Assembly: GCF_015644665.1 (NCBI RefSeq)
Contig: NZ_JADOBQ010000004.1
Span: 69,501-133,500, forward strand
Length of the DNA stretch: 64,000 bases
Direction of reading: 5' to 3'
Source: Roseobacter sp. MH60115
GTDB taxonomy: Bacteria; Pseudomonadota; Alphaproteobacteria; Rhodobacterales; Rhodobacteraceae
This document shows, in pieces, positions 26,698-37,200 of the stretch (within the stretch, counting starts at the first letter, position 1; every line of letters starts with the position of its first letter). The notes under the pieces are model-generated. The model saw only the letters and a list, made by a program, of their open reading frames with translations. It had not been told where the DNA came from and did no database searches. Made by a program: the position numbers and the translations under genes.

Positions 26698-27611
26698 CCA
26701 CCACCGTCATCCCCTTTGCAGAAGGCGAGGCACATCTCGACTGGATCGCTCTGACGGAGGCGCTGGCAGCGGGGCACCGGCTGCCCAAGGCCGAGATTGC
26801 CGATACATTCCTCTACCGGGACCCCGACACGCTGCTGAACCGCGCCGCCTGGATAGACGGGCTGGGGTCGGCGGTGAAATCCGCCACGATCTTTCCAGGC
26901 AACAGCGCGCGCGGCGCATCCTCGATCAACGGTGGGGTGATGCTGTTTTCCGATGCTGACGGGACCTTGCAGGCAATCATTGATTTCCATCTGGTGACCA
27001 AATGGAAAACTGCCGGTGACAGCCTGCTTGCTGCGCGGCGTCTGGCCCGACCCGACAGTCGAAACATCCTAATCGTCGGCGCCGGGACACAGGCGCGTGG
27101 GCTGCATGCCGCGTATCGCGCGGCCTTTCCCAAAGCAGAGTTCACGATCTGGAACCGCACCGGCGCAAATGCTGAAGCCCTGGCGCGGGAGATCCCCGCC
27201 CTTACCGTTGCAACATCGCTGGAAGACGCCGTACGCGCGGCGGATGTCATCACCTGTGCCACCATGTCCACCACGCCGCTGATACGAGGAGAGTGGCTGC
27301 AACCCGGGCAGCATCTGGACCTGATCGGCGCCTACCGCCCCGATATGCGGGAGGTAGACGACATGGCCCTGCAGCGGGGACGGCTCTTTGTCGACAGTCT
27401 CGATACCACGGTCGGGCACATCGGCGAGATCAGGATTCCAATCGAAACAGGCGCGATTCAGGCGTCGGACATCGTGGCCGATTACTATGCACCAGAGGCC
27501 TTTGCCCGCCGCAGCGAGGACGAGATCACGGTTTTCAAGAACGGGGGCGGGGCGCATCTGGATCTGATGACCAGCCGCTACATTCTCGACCGATGGGAGG
27601 CTCACACATGA
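26694..27611 (+). CDS. Ornithine cyclodeaminase / mu-crystallin family protein
   Basis: A 305 aa NAD(P)-dependent protein. The Rossmann core has ILIVGAGTQARG, and the N-terminal dimerisation domain carries the conserved KSATIFPGN segment and GGVMLFSDADGTLQAIID. Family members include ornithine cyclodeaminase, ketimine reductase and alanine dehydrogenase, and the activity cannot be chosen from sequence alone. The GTG at 26694 overlaps the HAD stop, and its own stop overlaps the next gene's start. Confidence 0.9.
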   Translation: MTTTVIPFAEGEAHLDWIALTEALAAGHRLPKAEIADTFLYRDPDTLLNRAAWIDGLGSAVKSATIFPGNSARGASSINGGVMLFSDADGTLQAIIDFHLVTKWKTAGDSLLAARRLARPDSRNILIVGAGTQARGLHAAYRAAFPKAEFTIWNRTGANAEALAREIPALTVATSLEDAVRAADVITCATMSTTPLIRGEWLQPGQHLDLIGAYRPDMREVDDMALQRGRLFVDSLDTTVGHIGEIRIPIETGAIQASDIVADYYAPEAFARRSEDEITVFKNGGGAHLDLMTSRYILDRWEAHT

Positions 27612-28531
27612 TCTGGGTGTACCTCATTCTGGCCGCGATCATTGCAACCCCGCTGATCATCGAGGCGACCCGCAAGCGCATGGGGGACAAAGCCCGCGCC
27701 ACCGCGCCCGGACAGTTTGCGCAGCTGTCGCAAGGCATCACGCACTACCAGTGGTACGGCCCCGGCGATGGTCCCGTCGTGGTTTGCGTGCATGGGCTGA
27801 CCACGCCCAGCTTCGTCTGGCAGGGGATCGCCAAGGGGCTCGCACAGATGGGGTTCCTCGTACTTGTCTATGACCTTTACGGACGCGGATTTTCTGACCG
27901 GCCAAGCGGCCTGCAGGATCGTGACTTCTTTCTGAGGCAGTTGAACGATCTTCTGGAGGATCAGGGTGTCGACAATGATATCACGCTGGTTGGGTATTCG
28001 ATGGGAGCGGCGATCGCGACGACCTTCGCCGCCCGTACGCCCCGGCGTGTTCATGAACTTATTCTGCTTGCGCCCGCCGGAATGGCCGATCTGAAAAAGG
28101 GCATATTGGGTTTCATGGCGCGCACGTCGGTGATTGGCACCTGGCTGATGCTGGGGCTCTACCCGATCCTGCTGCGTCAGGGGCTGAGGGCTGAAAAAGG
28201 CAATCCAACCAGCGTGGCGGGGATCACCGATCTGCAGGACGCGGAGCTCAACTGGTGCGGGTTTGTGCCCGCTGTCCGCGCCAGCCTCGCCGGTATCCTG
28301 TCCGAAGACCTGCAGGAGGCGCACAGGTTGCTGCACCGCGAAGATGTGCCGGTGCTGGCGATCTTTGGCGACAAGGACACCGTGATCCCGCTGTCATCCC
28401 GTGACGTGCTGCAGCACTGGAACAGCGACGCGCACACGGCGGTGATCGCGGGCGCGGGCCACGGTCTGCCCTATTCGCACACCGCGGACGTGCTGGAAGA
28501 AATCAACGGTTTCGTGCAGCACCGCGACTAG
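27608..28531 (+). CDS. Membrane-anchored alpha/beta hydrolase
   Basis: A 307 aa protein. A hydrophobic N-terminal helix (residues 2-21) is followed by an alpha/beta hydrolase core: VCVHGLTTPSFVWQG (oxyanion), YDLYGRGFSDRP, nucleophile elbow GYSMGAAIA, FGDKDTVIP (acid) and GAGHGLPYSH (His). The substrate is unknown. It is the last gene of the five-gene overlapping run that begins with fghA. Its stop codon overlaps, tail to tail, the stop of the convergent MFS gene. Confidence 0.88.
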   Translation: MIWVYLILAAIIATPLIIEATRKRMGDKARATAPGQFAQLSQGITHYQWYGPGDGPVVVCVHGLTTPSFVWQGIAKGLAQMGFLVLVYDLYGRGFSDRPSGLQDRDFFLRQLNDLLEDQGVDNDITLVGYSMGAAIATTFAARTPRRVHELILLAPAGMADLKKGILGFMARTSVIGTWLMLGLYPILLRQGLRAEKGNPTSVAGITDLQDAELNWCGFVPAVRASLAGILSEDLQEAHRLLHREDVPVLAIFGDKDTVIPLSSRDVLQHWNSDAHTAVIAGAGHGLPYSHTADVLEEINGFVQHRD

Positions 28532-29769
28532 GCCACGCGCAGCCCTTCCAGTCTGCGCTCCCGGATGGGCAGGTGGATGATTGCGCTGAACGCCCCGACG
28601 CCGACACCGATCCACCAGACCAGCGTGTAGTCGCCATAGACGTCATACATCCGTCCGCCCAGCCACGCCCCCATGAAGCTGCCCATCTGGTGGCTGAAGA
28701 ACACGATCCCATAGAGCGTGCCCATGTAGCGCAGCCCATAGATATGGGCGACCAACCCGGAGGTGAGCGGGATCGTCGCCAGCCACAGGCTGCCCATGAC
28801 GATGGAAAACAGGATCACGCTGGTCGGGGTGATCGGGAACATGATGAAAAGCGCCGAGGCCACGGTTCGTCCCACGTAGATCGCCGCGAGCAGGTATTTC
28901 TTGGAATAATGCTTGCCGAGCCACCCGGCGAGCAGCGTGCCGCCGATGTTGGCTACGCCGATCAGCGACAAGGCCACGGCGCCCAGGGCGGAGGTCGTGC
29001 TCACACCCATGCTATCGAGCATGCCACCCGGCGCGATGGGACCACAAAGCTCGACAATAAAGGCCGGGAAATGCGCGGTGATGAAGGCCAGCTGATAACC
29101 GCAGGAAAAGAACCCCAGAAAAATGAATGTATAGGAGGGATCGCGGAACGCCTTGACCAGAATCTCGCCCATGCTCTCTTCCAGCTCGGATCTGGTGGCA
29201 ACCTGCGGGGCCCGCATCAGCGGCAGCAGGAGCAGCACAAGGATGATGGAGAGAGCAAAGACCAGAAAGATATTCTGCCACGGCATGAACCCCAGCATCC
29301 ACTGGGCCAGTGGCGGGCCAAAGATCTGGCCCCCGCTGCCTGCAGCCGACACGATGGCCAGCGACATCGACCGGTTCTCGTCCGATGCGGCCCGCCCGAC
29401 CACCGCCAAGATCACGCCAAACCCGGTACCGGCGATGCCGAACCCGACAAGCCAGGCGTAAAGCTGGTGCTCAATAGGCGTCACCGAATAGGCCGACAGC
29501 ACCAACCCCAGCGCATAGATGAGCGCCCCGAGGATGATTGCCTTGCGATCCCCGATCTTTTCGGCCAGCGCGCCAAAGAGCGGCTGCCCGATCCCCCAGG
29601 CGAGGTTTTGAATGGCAATCGCCAGGGAGAATTCCGCCCGCAGCCAGCCAAACTCCTCGGCGATCGGGATCTGGAAGACGCCAAAAGCGGACCGGACCGC
29701 AAAACTGGCGATGATGATCACACAGCCAACCATCAAGACGGGCGTGAAAAGGGGGGTGCGGTGCTGCAT
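28528..29769 (-). CDS. MFS transporter
   Basis: A 413 aa, twelve-TM major facilitator. A family motif A-like sequence appears as ALAEKIGDRKAI (about residues 67-78), with a second-half counterpart GWLGKHYSKKYLLA. It resembles the monocarboxylate or oxalate/formate-type MFS group; the substrate is unknown. A GGAGG site precedes the ATG at 29769. The long open frame on the opposite strand here is a codon-usage shadow. Confidence 0.9.
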   Translation of the reverse strand: MQHRTPLFTPVLMVGCVIIIASFAVRSAFGVFQIPIAEEFGWLRAEFSLAIAIQNLAWGIGQPLFGALAEKIGDRKAIILGALIYALGLVLSAYSVTPIEHQLYAWLVGFGIAGTGFGVILAVVGRAASDENRSMSLAIVSAAGSGGQIFGPPLAQWMLGFMPWQNIFLVFALSIILVLLLLPLMRAPQVATRSELEESMGEILVKAFRDPSYTFIFLGFFSCGYQLAFITAHFPAFIVELCGPIAPGGMLDSMGVSTTSALGAVALSLIGVANIGGTLLAGWLGKHYSKKYLLAAIYVGRTVASALFIMFPITPTSVILFSIVMGSLWLATIPLTSGLVAHIYGLRYMGTLYGIVFFSHQMGSFMGAWLGGRMYDVYGDYTLVWWIGVGVGAFSAIIHLPIRERRLEGLRVA

Positions 29770-29898
29770 GGTCGGTCCTCCAGTCTCGCGACACTACGCC
29801 CGTCCCCTCACAGGTCAATTCAGCATTTATTTGGGTCACATCAAATTTCCTTATGTATCGACAGCCTTTCCTCCGCACGCACCGCGCGCTATTGCGAA

Positions 29899-30960
29899 AT
29901 GATGAAAATGCTGGGCGACATCTATCAAGACCTGATCGACGCAGGCGCGCTGCAGGCGGACGACGCCCAGCTGACCGTCTTGCCGGAATTCGACCGCATC
30001 CGCGCGGCTCTGAGCGTGCCGGTTAAAAAGGGATTGTTCCGCAAGGCGCCGGAGCCGCCCGAGGGGCTGTACCTCTGGGGCGGTGTGGGGCGCGGGAAAT
30101 CCATGCTGATGGACCTTTTCGTGGAACATCTGGAAGGTATTCCGGCGCGGCGCGTGCACTTTCACGCCTTCATGCAGGAAATCCACACCGCCATGCACGA
30201 GGTGCGCAAGACCGGCGTCGAGGACGCCATTGCCCCAGTGGCCGCCGATGTCGCCGCCTCTGTGCGGCTGCTGGCCTTTGACGAGATGCAGATCACCGAC
30301 ATCACCGATGCGATGATCGTCGGCAGGCTTTTCGAGGCCTTGTTTGCAGATGGCGTCGTGGTGGTCACCACGTCCAACCGGGTGCCGGATGACCTCTACC
30401 ACAACGGGCTCAACCGCGATCTGTTCCTGCCGTTCATCGCGCTGATCAAGGAAAAGATGAATGTCGTTGAGCTGACCAGCCCCACCGATTACCGACAGGA
30501 CCGGCTTGGCGGGCAACCGGTCTACTTCACGCCGATCAACGCCGAGGCGCGCGCCGCCATGGAAGCTGTCTGGAACGATCTCGCCGGGGGCCCGGGCGAG
30601 CCGCTGATCCTGAAGGTGAAGGGGCGCGAGGTGGAACTGCCCGCGTTCCGCAACGGGGTCGCGCGGGCCGGGTTTCACGACCTGTGCGGCAAACCTCTGG
30701 GACCGGCGGACTTTCTGGCACTGGCGGAGGCGGTCAAAGTGCTGATGCTGGATAATGTGCCGACGCTGTCGCGCAACAACTTCAATGAGGCCAAGCGCTT
30801 CGTGACCCTGATCGATGCGCTTTATGAGGCCAAGGTACGGTTGATCTGCTCTGCGGCGGCGAAACCGGAAATGCTCTATCTCGAAGGAGAAGGCACGTTT
30901 GAGTTTGAACGCACGGCCTCGCGCCTGCGCGAGATGCAGTCGGAGGGCTGGGGGCTTTAG
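29899..30960 (+). CDS. zapE: ZapE/AFG1-type P-loop ATPase
   Basis: A 353 aa protein with Walker A GGVGRGKS at 61-68, Walker B LLAFDEMQ near 120, sensor segment VVVTTSNRVPDDLY and the AFG1/ZapE core ETNFN-like LSRNNFNEAKRFVTLIDALYE. ZapE associates with the division ring in E. coli; the mitochondrial homologue AFG1 acts in protein quality control. The frame is open far upstream through the antisense of the MFS gene, but the family begins at the MMKMLGDIYQ start. No strong ribosome site is visible, so the exact Met is uncertain. Confidence 0.92.
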   Translation: MMKMLGDIYQDLIDAGALQADDAQLTVLPEFDRIRAALSVPVKKGLFRKAPEPPEGLYLWGGVGRGKSMLMDLFVEHLEGIPARRVHFHAFMQEIHTAMHEVRKTGVEDAIAPVAADVAASVRLLAFDEMQITDITDAMIVGRLFEALFADGVVVVTTSNRVPDDLYHNGLNRDLFLPFIALIKEKMNVVELTSPTDYRQDRLGGQPVYFTPINAEARAAMEAVWNDLAGGPGEPLILKVKGREVELPAFRNGVARAGFHDLCGKPLGPADFLALAEAVKVLMLDNVPTLSRNNFNEAKRFVTLIDALYEAKVRLICSAAAKPEMLYLEGEGTFEFERTASRLREMQSEGWGL

Positions 30961-31078
30961 ACACCCTGAGACGCCAAAGTGTGGGTCCGGGTCGCTGGCC
31001 GTCCGCGTTCCTGTCGATTTGCCCGCAGCGGCCCGAAAAATACAGGGCATCCGCATGCGACCGAAAGCAATCCCGATC

Positions 31079-32353
31079 TCAGCCGTTGTCGCGCAGAACA
31101 GCCCCGGCAAGATACAAGGACCCACAGATCAACACGCGTGCGGCGGGTGTGCGGCGGGCAATATCCGCCAGCGCGTCCATCACCGTCGGGGCTGTCGTTG
31201 CCTGAAACCCGGCGGTCCGCGCAGCCTCGGCGGTGACATCTGCGGGCAAGGTATTGGCCTCGCCGGGAATGGACACCGCCACGAGGGCGTCAGCCACCGC
31301 CGCCAAGGGACGCAGATAGCCGCCGATATCCTTGGTGTTCAGCATGCCGCAGATCAGATAGGTGGGCCGTGTCGGCAGGCTCGCAATGTGACGCGTCAGC
31401 GCCTCGCCCGCGGCTGGGTTGTGCCCGCCGTCCAGCCATAACTCGACCTGCGGCGCCGCCTCGCAAAGCGGGCCGCTCTTCAGCCGTTGCATGCGCGCAG
31501 GCCAATGGGCGGATGTCACGGCAGCTTCGCAGGCCGGGGTGTCCAGACCCAAATGTCGCAACACGGCCAGCGCCGCACCGGCATTCATGATCTGATGGTC
31601 TCCGGGCAGGTTGGGACGCGGCAGATCCAGCAACCCGTTGTCGTCCTGATACACCATCCGGTCACGCTCCGGCCCCACATGCCAGTGCTGACCGTAAGCC
31701 AGCAACGGCGCGCAGAGGCGTGCAGCGACCTCCTCGATGACCTCCAGACCGTCCTCTTCCTGTCGGGCAACCACGCAAGGGATGCCGCGTTTCAGGATGC
31801 TTGCCTTTTCAAAGGCGATCTTGGCCAGCGTGTCCCCCAGAAACTGCTGGTGATCGATGGAAACAGGCGTGATCACACTCACCGCAGGCGCCGCAATGAC
31901 GTTGGTGGCATCCAGACGGCCGCCAAGCCCCACTTCAAGCAGGGTGTAATCCGCCCTTGAGCGGGCAAAGGCCAGCAATGCCGCGCAGGTGGTGATCTCG
32001 AAATAGGTGATGTTCTCGCCGTTGTTCGCAGCATAGCACTCGTCCAGAACCGCCGTCAGCGCCGCCTCTGAAATCAGCTCGCCCGACACGCGAATACGCT
32101 CGTGAAACCGCGCCAGATGCGGACTGGTATAGGCGTGCACGGTCTTGCCCGCAGCCTCCAGCCCCGCGCGGATCATGGCCAGCGTAGAGCCTTTGCCATT
32201 GGTGCCTGCGATGTGGATCACCGGCGGCAGGTCGTTCTGCGGATTGCCCAGCGCCTCCAGCAGACGCCAGACACGATCCAGCGTCAGATCGATGATCTTG
32301 GGGTGCAGCGCCATCATCCGCTCCAGGATGACGTCCGATGTCTGGGGGGTCAT
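31079..32353 (-). CDS. folC: Bifunctional folylpolyglutamate / dihydrofolate synthase
   Basis: A 424 aa Mur-ligase-like enzyme that adds glutamate to dihydropteroate and folates. The P-loop is in HIAGTNGKGST (about residues 46-56), followed by YTSPHLARFHERIRV, LLEVGLGGRLDATN and the C-terminal domain with WLDGGHNPAAG. The ATG overlaps the accD stop (ATGA), so it is coupled to accD, a conserved alphaproteobacterial pair. Confidence 0.95.
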   Translation of the reverse strand: MTPQTSDVILERMMALHPKIIDLTLDRVWRLLEALGNPQNDLPPVIHIAGTNGKGSTLAMIRAGLEAAGKTVHAYTSPHLARFHERIRVSGELISEAALTAVLDECYAANNGENITYFEITTCAALLAFARSRADYTLLEVGLGGRLDATNVIAAPAVSVITPVSIDHQQFLGDTLAKIAFEKASILKRGIPCVVARQEEDGLEVIEEVAARLCAPLLAYGQHWHVGPERDRMVYQDDNGLLDLPRPNLPGDHQIMNAGAALAVLRHLGLDTPACEAAVTSAHWPARMQRLKSGPLCEAAPQVELWLDGGHNPAAGEALTRHIASLPTRPTYLICGMLNTKDIGGYLRPLAAVADALVAVSIPGEANTLPADVTAEAARTAGFQATTAPTVMDALADIARRTPAARVLICGSLYLAGAVLRDNG

Positions 32354-33303
32354 TTCTTGTCGGTCTCGGCAGCGGCTTGATCTTCTTCTTCCGACAGCGC
32401 ATGCGGCAGGTCCGCGCCCGGTTCAGGCGGCGGCAGATCCCCACGTACCGCAGGGGGCAGGCCAAGCAGCATCCGGGTGATGGAGATCAACTCGTCCCGC
32501 ATCTGGCCGCGATGCGTGACCCGATCCAGCATGCCGTGATCCAGCAGATATTCGGCCCGTTGGAAGCCTTCGGGCAGCTTCTCGCGGATGGTCTGCTCAA
32601 TGACCCGTGGCCCGGCAAAACAGATCAGCGCATTGGGCTCGGCAATATGCACGTCGCCCAGCATCGCGTAGCTCGCTGTGACGCCGCCGGTAGTCGGATG
32701 CGTCAGCACCACGATGTAGGGCAAGCCCGCCTCCTTCAACATCTGCACCGCCACGGTTGTGCGCGGCATCTGCATCAGGCTGAGAATCCCCTCCTGCATG
32801 CGCGCGCCACCGGCGGCGGAAAACAGGATCAGCGGGCGTTTCAGCTTCACCGCTTCCTGGGCCGCGGCAATGATCGCATTGCCCACATACATGCCCATGG
32901 ACCCCGCCATGAAAGAGAAGTCCTGGGCGGCGGCCACAATCGGCGTCCGCCCGATTTCGCCACTGGCGACCAGCATGGCTTCGGCTTCGCTGGTCTGTTT
33001 CTGCGCGGCCTTCAGCCGGTCGGGATATCGTTTCTGATCGCGGAAATTCAGCGGATCAGGCTTGGGCGCCTCGACCTTCACTTCCGTGAAAATGCCGCCA
33101 TCGAACAACGACGTGAAGCGGTCGCGCGGCGTGATATGCATGTGGTGATCACAGTTGGTGCAGACATTCAGATTGTCCGACACCTCGCGGTGAAACAGCA
33201 TGGTGCCGCATTCGGGGCATTTGGTCCACAGGTTGTCCGGCGTCTCGCGGCGCGAAAAGATCGAGTTGATCCTTGGCCGGACATAGTTCGTGATCCAGTT
33301 CAT
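32350..33303 (-). CDS. accD: Acetyl-CoA carboxylase carboxyltransferase subunit beta
   Basis: A 317 aa subunit making malonyl-CoA for fatty-acid synthesis together with AccA, AccB and AccC. The N-terminal zinc ribbon is Cys29-x2-Cys32 and Cys48-x2-Cys51 (CPECG, CTNCD). The crotonase-fold core includes GSMGMYVGNAI, FSAAGGARMQEG and THPTTGGVTASYAMLGD. It ends in an acidic tail. AAAGGA precedes the ATG. accA is not in the window. Confidence 0.96.
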   Translation of the reverse strand: MNWITNYVRPRINSIFSRRETPDNLWTKCPECGTMLFHREVSDNLNVCTNCDHHMHITPRDRFTSLFDGGIFTEVKVEAPKPDPLNFRDQKRYPDRLKAAQKQTSEAEAMLVASGEIGRTPIVAAAQDFSFMAGSMGMYVGNAIIAAAQEAVKLKRPLILFSAAGGARMQEGILSLMQMPRTTVAVQMLKEAGLPYIVVLTHPTTGGVTASYAMLGDVHIAEPNALICFAGPRVIEQTIREKLPEGFQRAEYLLDHGMLDRVTHRGQMRDELISITRMLLGLPPAVRGDLPPPEPGADLPHALSEEEDQAAAETDKK

Positions 33304-33359
33304 GGCGGTTCCTTTGGCGTCCCTTGACCCTAGTTAATCCTGTCCCGCGAAAAGTGCAA

Positions 33360-34259
33360 TCAACGGCGGATGGCCAGACGTGCGGCCAGCCAGCTGACGA
33401 ACATGAAGCCGAAATCAACCGGTAACCAGGCCCGCACCGCCTCTGTATCGGCCAGCGAGAACGGGCTGAGGTAAAGCGCCAGACCCGACAGGTCATCGGG
33501 CAGAGAGATGATCAGGATCGCTGCGACGTTGTTCACGAAATGCACGGCAATCGCGGGCCCCAACGTCCCCGCGCGCGCGGTCAGATCGGCCATCAGCAAA
33601 CCAAAGATCATCGCCCAGACGGCGATGGTTTGGGCATTCGGTCCGGCGGTGTCCGGCAGGTAGTGCCCGAAACCAAACAGGATGGCAGGAAATACCATCC
33701 AGATCAGCGGGGAGCGGAACCGCGCGGCCAGTTGTTGTTGAATGTAGCCGCGAAAGAGCACCTCCTCGGCGCTGACCTGCACGAGCACCGCGAGCAGGGA
33801 CATCGGCAACAGCATCAGCCAGAGACCCCACCCGAGGTTGGGCACCAGTGGCGCGCCCATGTCCCAGGGTGGCAGGATCCAGATCACCGCGTTGAGCAAA
33901 ACAAGCACGATCAGCACGTCGCGCATCTGTGCTATGCACAGACGAAAGTTGCCCAAAGTGCCGCCAAATCCGCGTTTGTGTACAACCCGCAGAGCCACGG
34001 CGACACCGAGGATCATGAACCCGAAGCTGAGGAGCAGTAGATACATGGTGAACGGTGTGGAGCCGCTGTTGAGCCGTTCCGCAAAGGCGCCTGCCTCCTT
34101 GCCCTGCCAGGTGAACAGGGTCTGGAACATCGTCTGATTGCAGATCAGATACACGCCCGACGCGATGATCAGCCCCATGACCAGCCGCCACAGCTGCGCG
34201 GTGTCGCGCGCCGGTGCTATCAGGGCTTCATGTGCCGCATAGGCTCTGCGCCAGAACAT
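33360..34259 (-). CDS. CPBP family intramembrane protease
   Basis: A 299 aa multi-TM protein with the three CPBP/Abi (Rce1-like) motifs: motif 1 SAEEVLFRGY (EExxxR), motif 2 FGFGHYL (FxxxH) and motif 3 AIAVHFVNN (HxxxN). Members are glutamic intramembrane proteases; targets are unknown. It sits 12 bp downstream of the pseudo-ABC exporter gene on the same strand, so the two may share a transcript and function. accD follows after about 55 bp. Confidence 0.9.
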   Translation of the reverse strand: MFWRRAYAAHEALIAPARDTAQLWRLVMGLIIASGVYLICNQTMFQTLFTWQGKEAGAFAERLNSGSTPFTMYLLLLSFGFMILGVAVALRVVHKRGFGGTLGNFRLCIAQMRDVLIVLVLLNAVIWILPPWDMGAPLVPNLGWGLWLMLLPMSLLAVLVQVSAEEVLFRGYIQQQLAARFRSPLIWMVFPAILFGFGHYLPDTAGPNAQTIAVWAMIFGLLMADLTARAGTLGPAIAVHFVNNVAAILIISLPDDLSGLALYLSPFSLADTEAVRAWLPVDFGFMFVSWLAARLAIRR

Positions 34260-34271
34260 GTGCCGTTCTCC

Positions 34272-37200
34272 CTAGGCGTCCGTTTTCGCGTCTTCCGGCG
34301 TGTCCTGCGGGATCTCCACCCGCGCCTCACGCAAGAGTTCCGCCGCACCGGTCAGATGCCCGGCGACCGTGCGCAAGAGGATCATCAGGACGTTCGGGTC
34401 CGTCTCGATCACGGACCGGAATTCTTCTGCGCCGATGCGCAGGAATTTCGTTTTCTCGATCGCCACAAGGTCAAGCTGGCGCGGCTCGTCCAGAATGACC
34501 GCAAGGTCCCCGATCAGCCGACCCGGGCCAACAGCCGTCACATCGTGCCAGTTTTCGTCGTCGTCGCGGTACCCCATCATCGCACTACCGGACAGGCACA
34601 GGTAGGCCGCATCCGGCCGCTCACCCATGCCAAAGATGCGCTGGCCCTTCTCCGCCGTATACCACTGGGCGGAGAACGCCAGCAGCCGCTGGCTGCGCGA
34701 ATCCAGTTTGCCAAAGAGATCCGTGCGCGAAATCACCCGTATCTTGCGGCGCAAATCATCCGATCCGCTGTCTTCGTTCTCGTTCAAATCGGTATGCTCT
34801 ACCCCATCGATCCGACCATTCTTGAGCTCGACGAACATGTCATAGGCCGTCGGGTTCTCAAATTTGTCCTCCAGGAAGATCATCGTGGTGTCGGGCAGCA
34901 GATCCTGCAGCTTGGCGCGGGTGCGTTTGCGGCTTTCGGCATCGTGGCTCGCCAGCACCGTGTCGAGGATCAGGATATCCGGACGTTTGATCCCGGCCCG
35001 GCTGAAGGCGGCGCGCTCCTGGAAAATGCTGGCCAGATTGGTGCCGCCCAGGCCGGTCTTGATGTCCAGTATCGTCTCTGCCACGGAGCGTTTCAGCCCA
35101 TGTTCCGACAGCACTTCGGCCACCAAATCCTCGATCAACTCGCCCTGCACACCGGCGATGGCGGAAATCCGGCCATAAAGCGCGTTTTCCAGCAGCGTCA
35201 GCCGGGGCAGGTAGTTTTCCGGGGCGACCGGTACAAAAAGACCGCGCGTGCGCTCGCGCATCTCGTCGCTCTTGTTGCGGCGGATTTCGAGGATCTCCTG
35301 TTTGAAGCTTTCGGGAAAGCCGGGCCCGATCTGTTCTGCGGTAAAGGCAAAGGGCACGGTCAGCAGCAGCGCAAATTCTTCTTCGGTCAGCGCCTGGTCG
35401 CCTTTTTCCTGCCGCCGTGTCGCGATGTCGACCAGTCGCTCGTAAAGCTCTTCCTCGATGCCCAAAGCGGTGAAAAGCGGGTGGCTGGTGCCATCCATGC
35501 CAAAGGTCTGGTGCAGCGTCTCGATCAGTGTCTGCGAGATCGCGATCCCCTGCTCTGCAAGGCCTATTTCGGAGATCAGCGCCAGAAAATCCCGCTCTGC
35601 CGCAAGACCCTGCTGCGAGATATCGCGTTTGGGGGAGGCAAACATCAGGTTGCCGCCCAGCGGGATAGACGGGTTGAATTCCTCCGGGTGGAACCGGTTC
35701 ACAAAGCCGTCGAGACCGCGTTCCACGAGTTTCTGATAGACCTCTTCGCGCATGGCCACGATGGAGGCCGCCAATTGCGTGTGCAATTCAGGATCCATGC
35801 GCGAATTCAGCATGCGGCGAAACATGAACTCGTCAACGCCCATGGCCTCGACCAGTTGGAACCACCAGCCGCGGATTTCTTCGGCACTGTTGAGACCGGC
35901 AAGACCGGGGTCGAGCCAGTCGGCCTTTGTGCTGTCGAGGCTGTTGCCCGACCGCTTTGCCTCGATGCCGGTCCTGTCCTTGCGATCAGGGTCCCACAAC
36001 ACGGTCTTGGGGCTGGACCGCAGCGGCATCAGCAGGTTGTCCCCCAGCGAGCCGTCAAAGAGATAGGGACGTGAATGCGCGTACCCAATACGGGCGGCAA
36101 TCACCGCCTGATGCAGTTGCGACAGCTCGTGCCCGGCCACCGTCACACTGCCGCGGGTGGGCATGATCTCGCGGGTCAGCACCTCCGCCAGCGCCGTCCG
36201 CTCGACCTGGCTGGTCGACTGAATGGCAACGCGCGCACCCGCCGGAATTTCAAGATCGATGTTTTCAAGAACCGCGTTCCCGTCGGAATTGCGCACGGTC
36301 AGGTTCTTGACCGAAATCACGCCATCAAGCCGGGGCACCTCCTTGGGCTCACCTTCAAAGAGCGACTCGTCGATCATGTCCTTGGGCGCAAAACGCTCGG
36401 TCACGATTTCCCAGCGCAGGGACATGTCCTGCACCTGATTGTAGTAGGTCAGCAACTCTTTCCACGGGCTGGACAGGTCCTTGTAGGCCGCGAGGGCAGC
36501 CACCAGCGCGCCTACGGTGATGTCGCCACGGATCGCCAGATAGCCCCCGGCGGAATAAAAGAAAAACGGCGTCAGCTGGGTGATGAAGTTGTTGAGAAAC
36601 TTCATGAAGAATTTTTTCTGATAGATCTGGAAGCGGATCTCGAAAAGCCGTCCCAGCCGTTCCGTGAAAGTCGCCAGACGATACCGCAGCCCGCCGTTGG
36701 TGCGCAGATCACCGATGCCTGCCGCTGTCTCGCCGATCTCGGAGGAGAAGCTGCGCACTTCGACAATGCGCTTCTTGTTCAGCTGGTTGATCTGGCGCTG
36801 CAGCATCGGGATGAGCCAGGCTTGCAGCGGGATCAGCGCCACACCGGCCAGGCCGAACCACACGCTCTGCGCAAAGAGGAAGATCACGATGATCAGCATC
36901 TGCCCGGCCTGAAACACCGGCTGCGCCACGGCGTCCCCCATCAGACCGCCCATGGGTTCGGCCTCCGATGTCACCATGGACACCAGTTCACCCTGCGAGG
37001 TCTTGCGAAAATAGGCGCGCGGAAACCGCATCATCCGGTTGATCAGCCTGTAGCGGAACCGCCGCAGCATCCGCTCCGCCAGCACGCCCTTCATGGTGTT
37101 CAGCCGCATTTTCAGCAGCCCGTGCACCAGCACGGCACCAAGATAGGCAAAGCACAGCGCCATCAGGAACTGGGTCTGCGTCATGCTGATCCCGAACACG

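Noticed and set aside
28573-29898. Very long plus-strand open frame running into zapE, opposite the MFS gene
   Set aside because: Low-complexity His/Arg/Gln/Asp-rich translation with no domain; the MFS gene on the other strand is clear. It is a codon-bias shadow of GC-rich DNA.
34230-36074. 614-codon plus-strand frame opposite the pseudo-ABC gene
   Set aside because: Antisense shadow of the same kind; the minus-strand protein has clear TM and cNMP domains.
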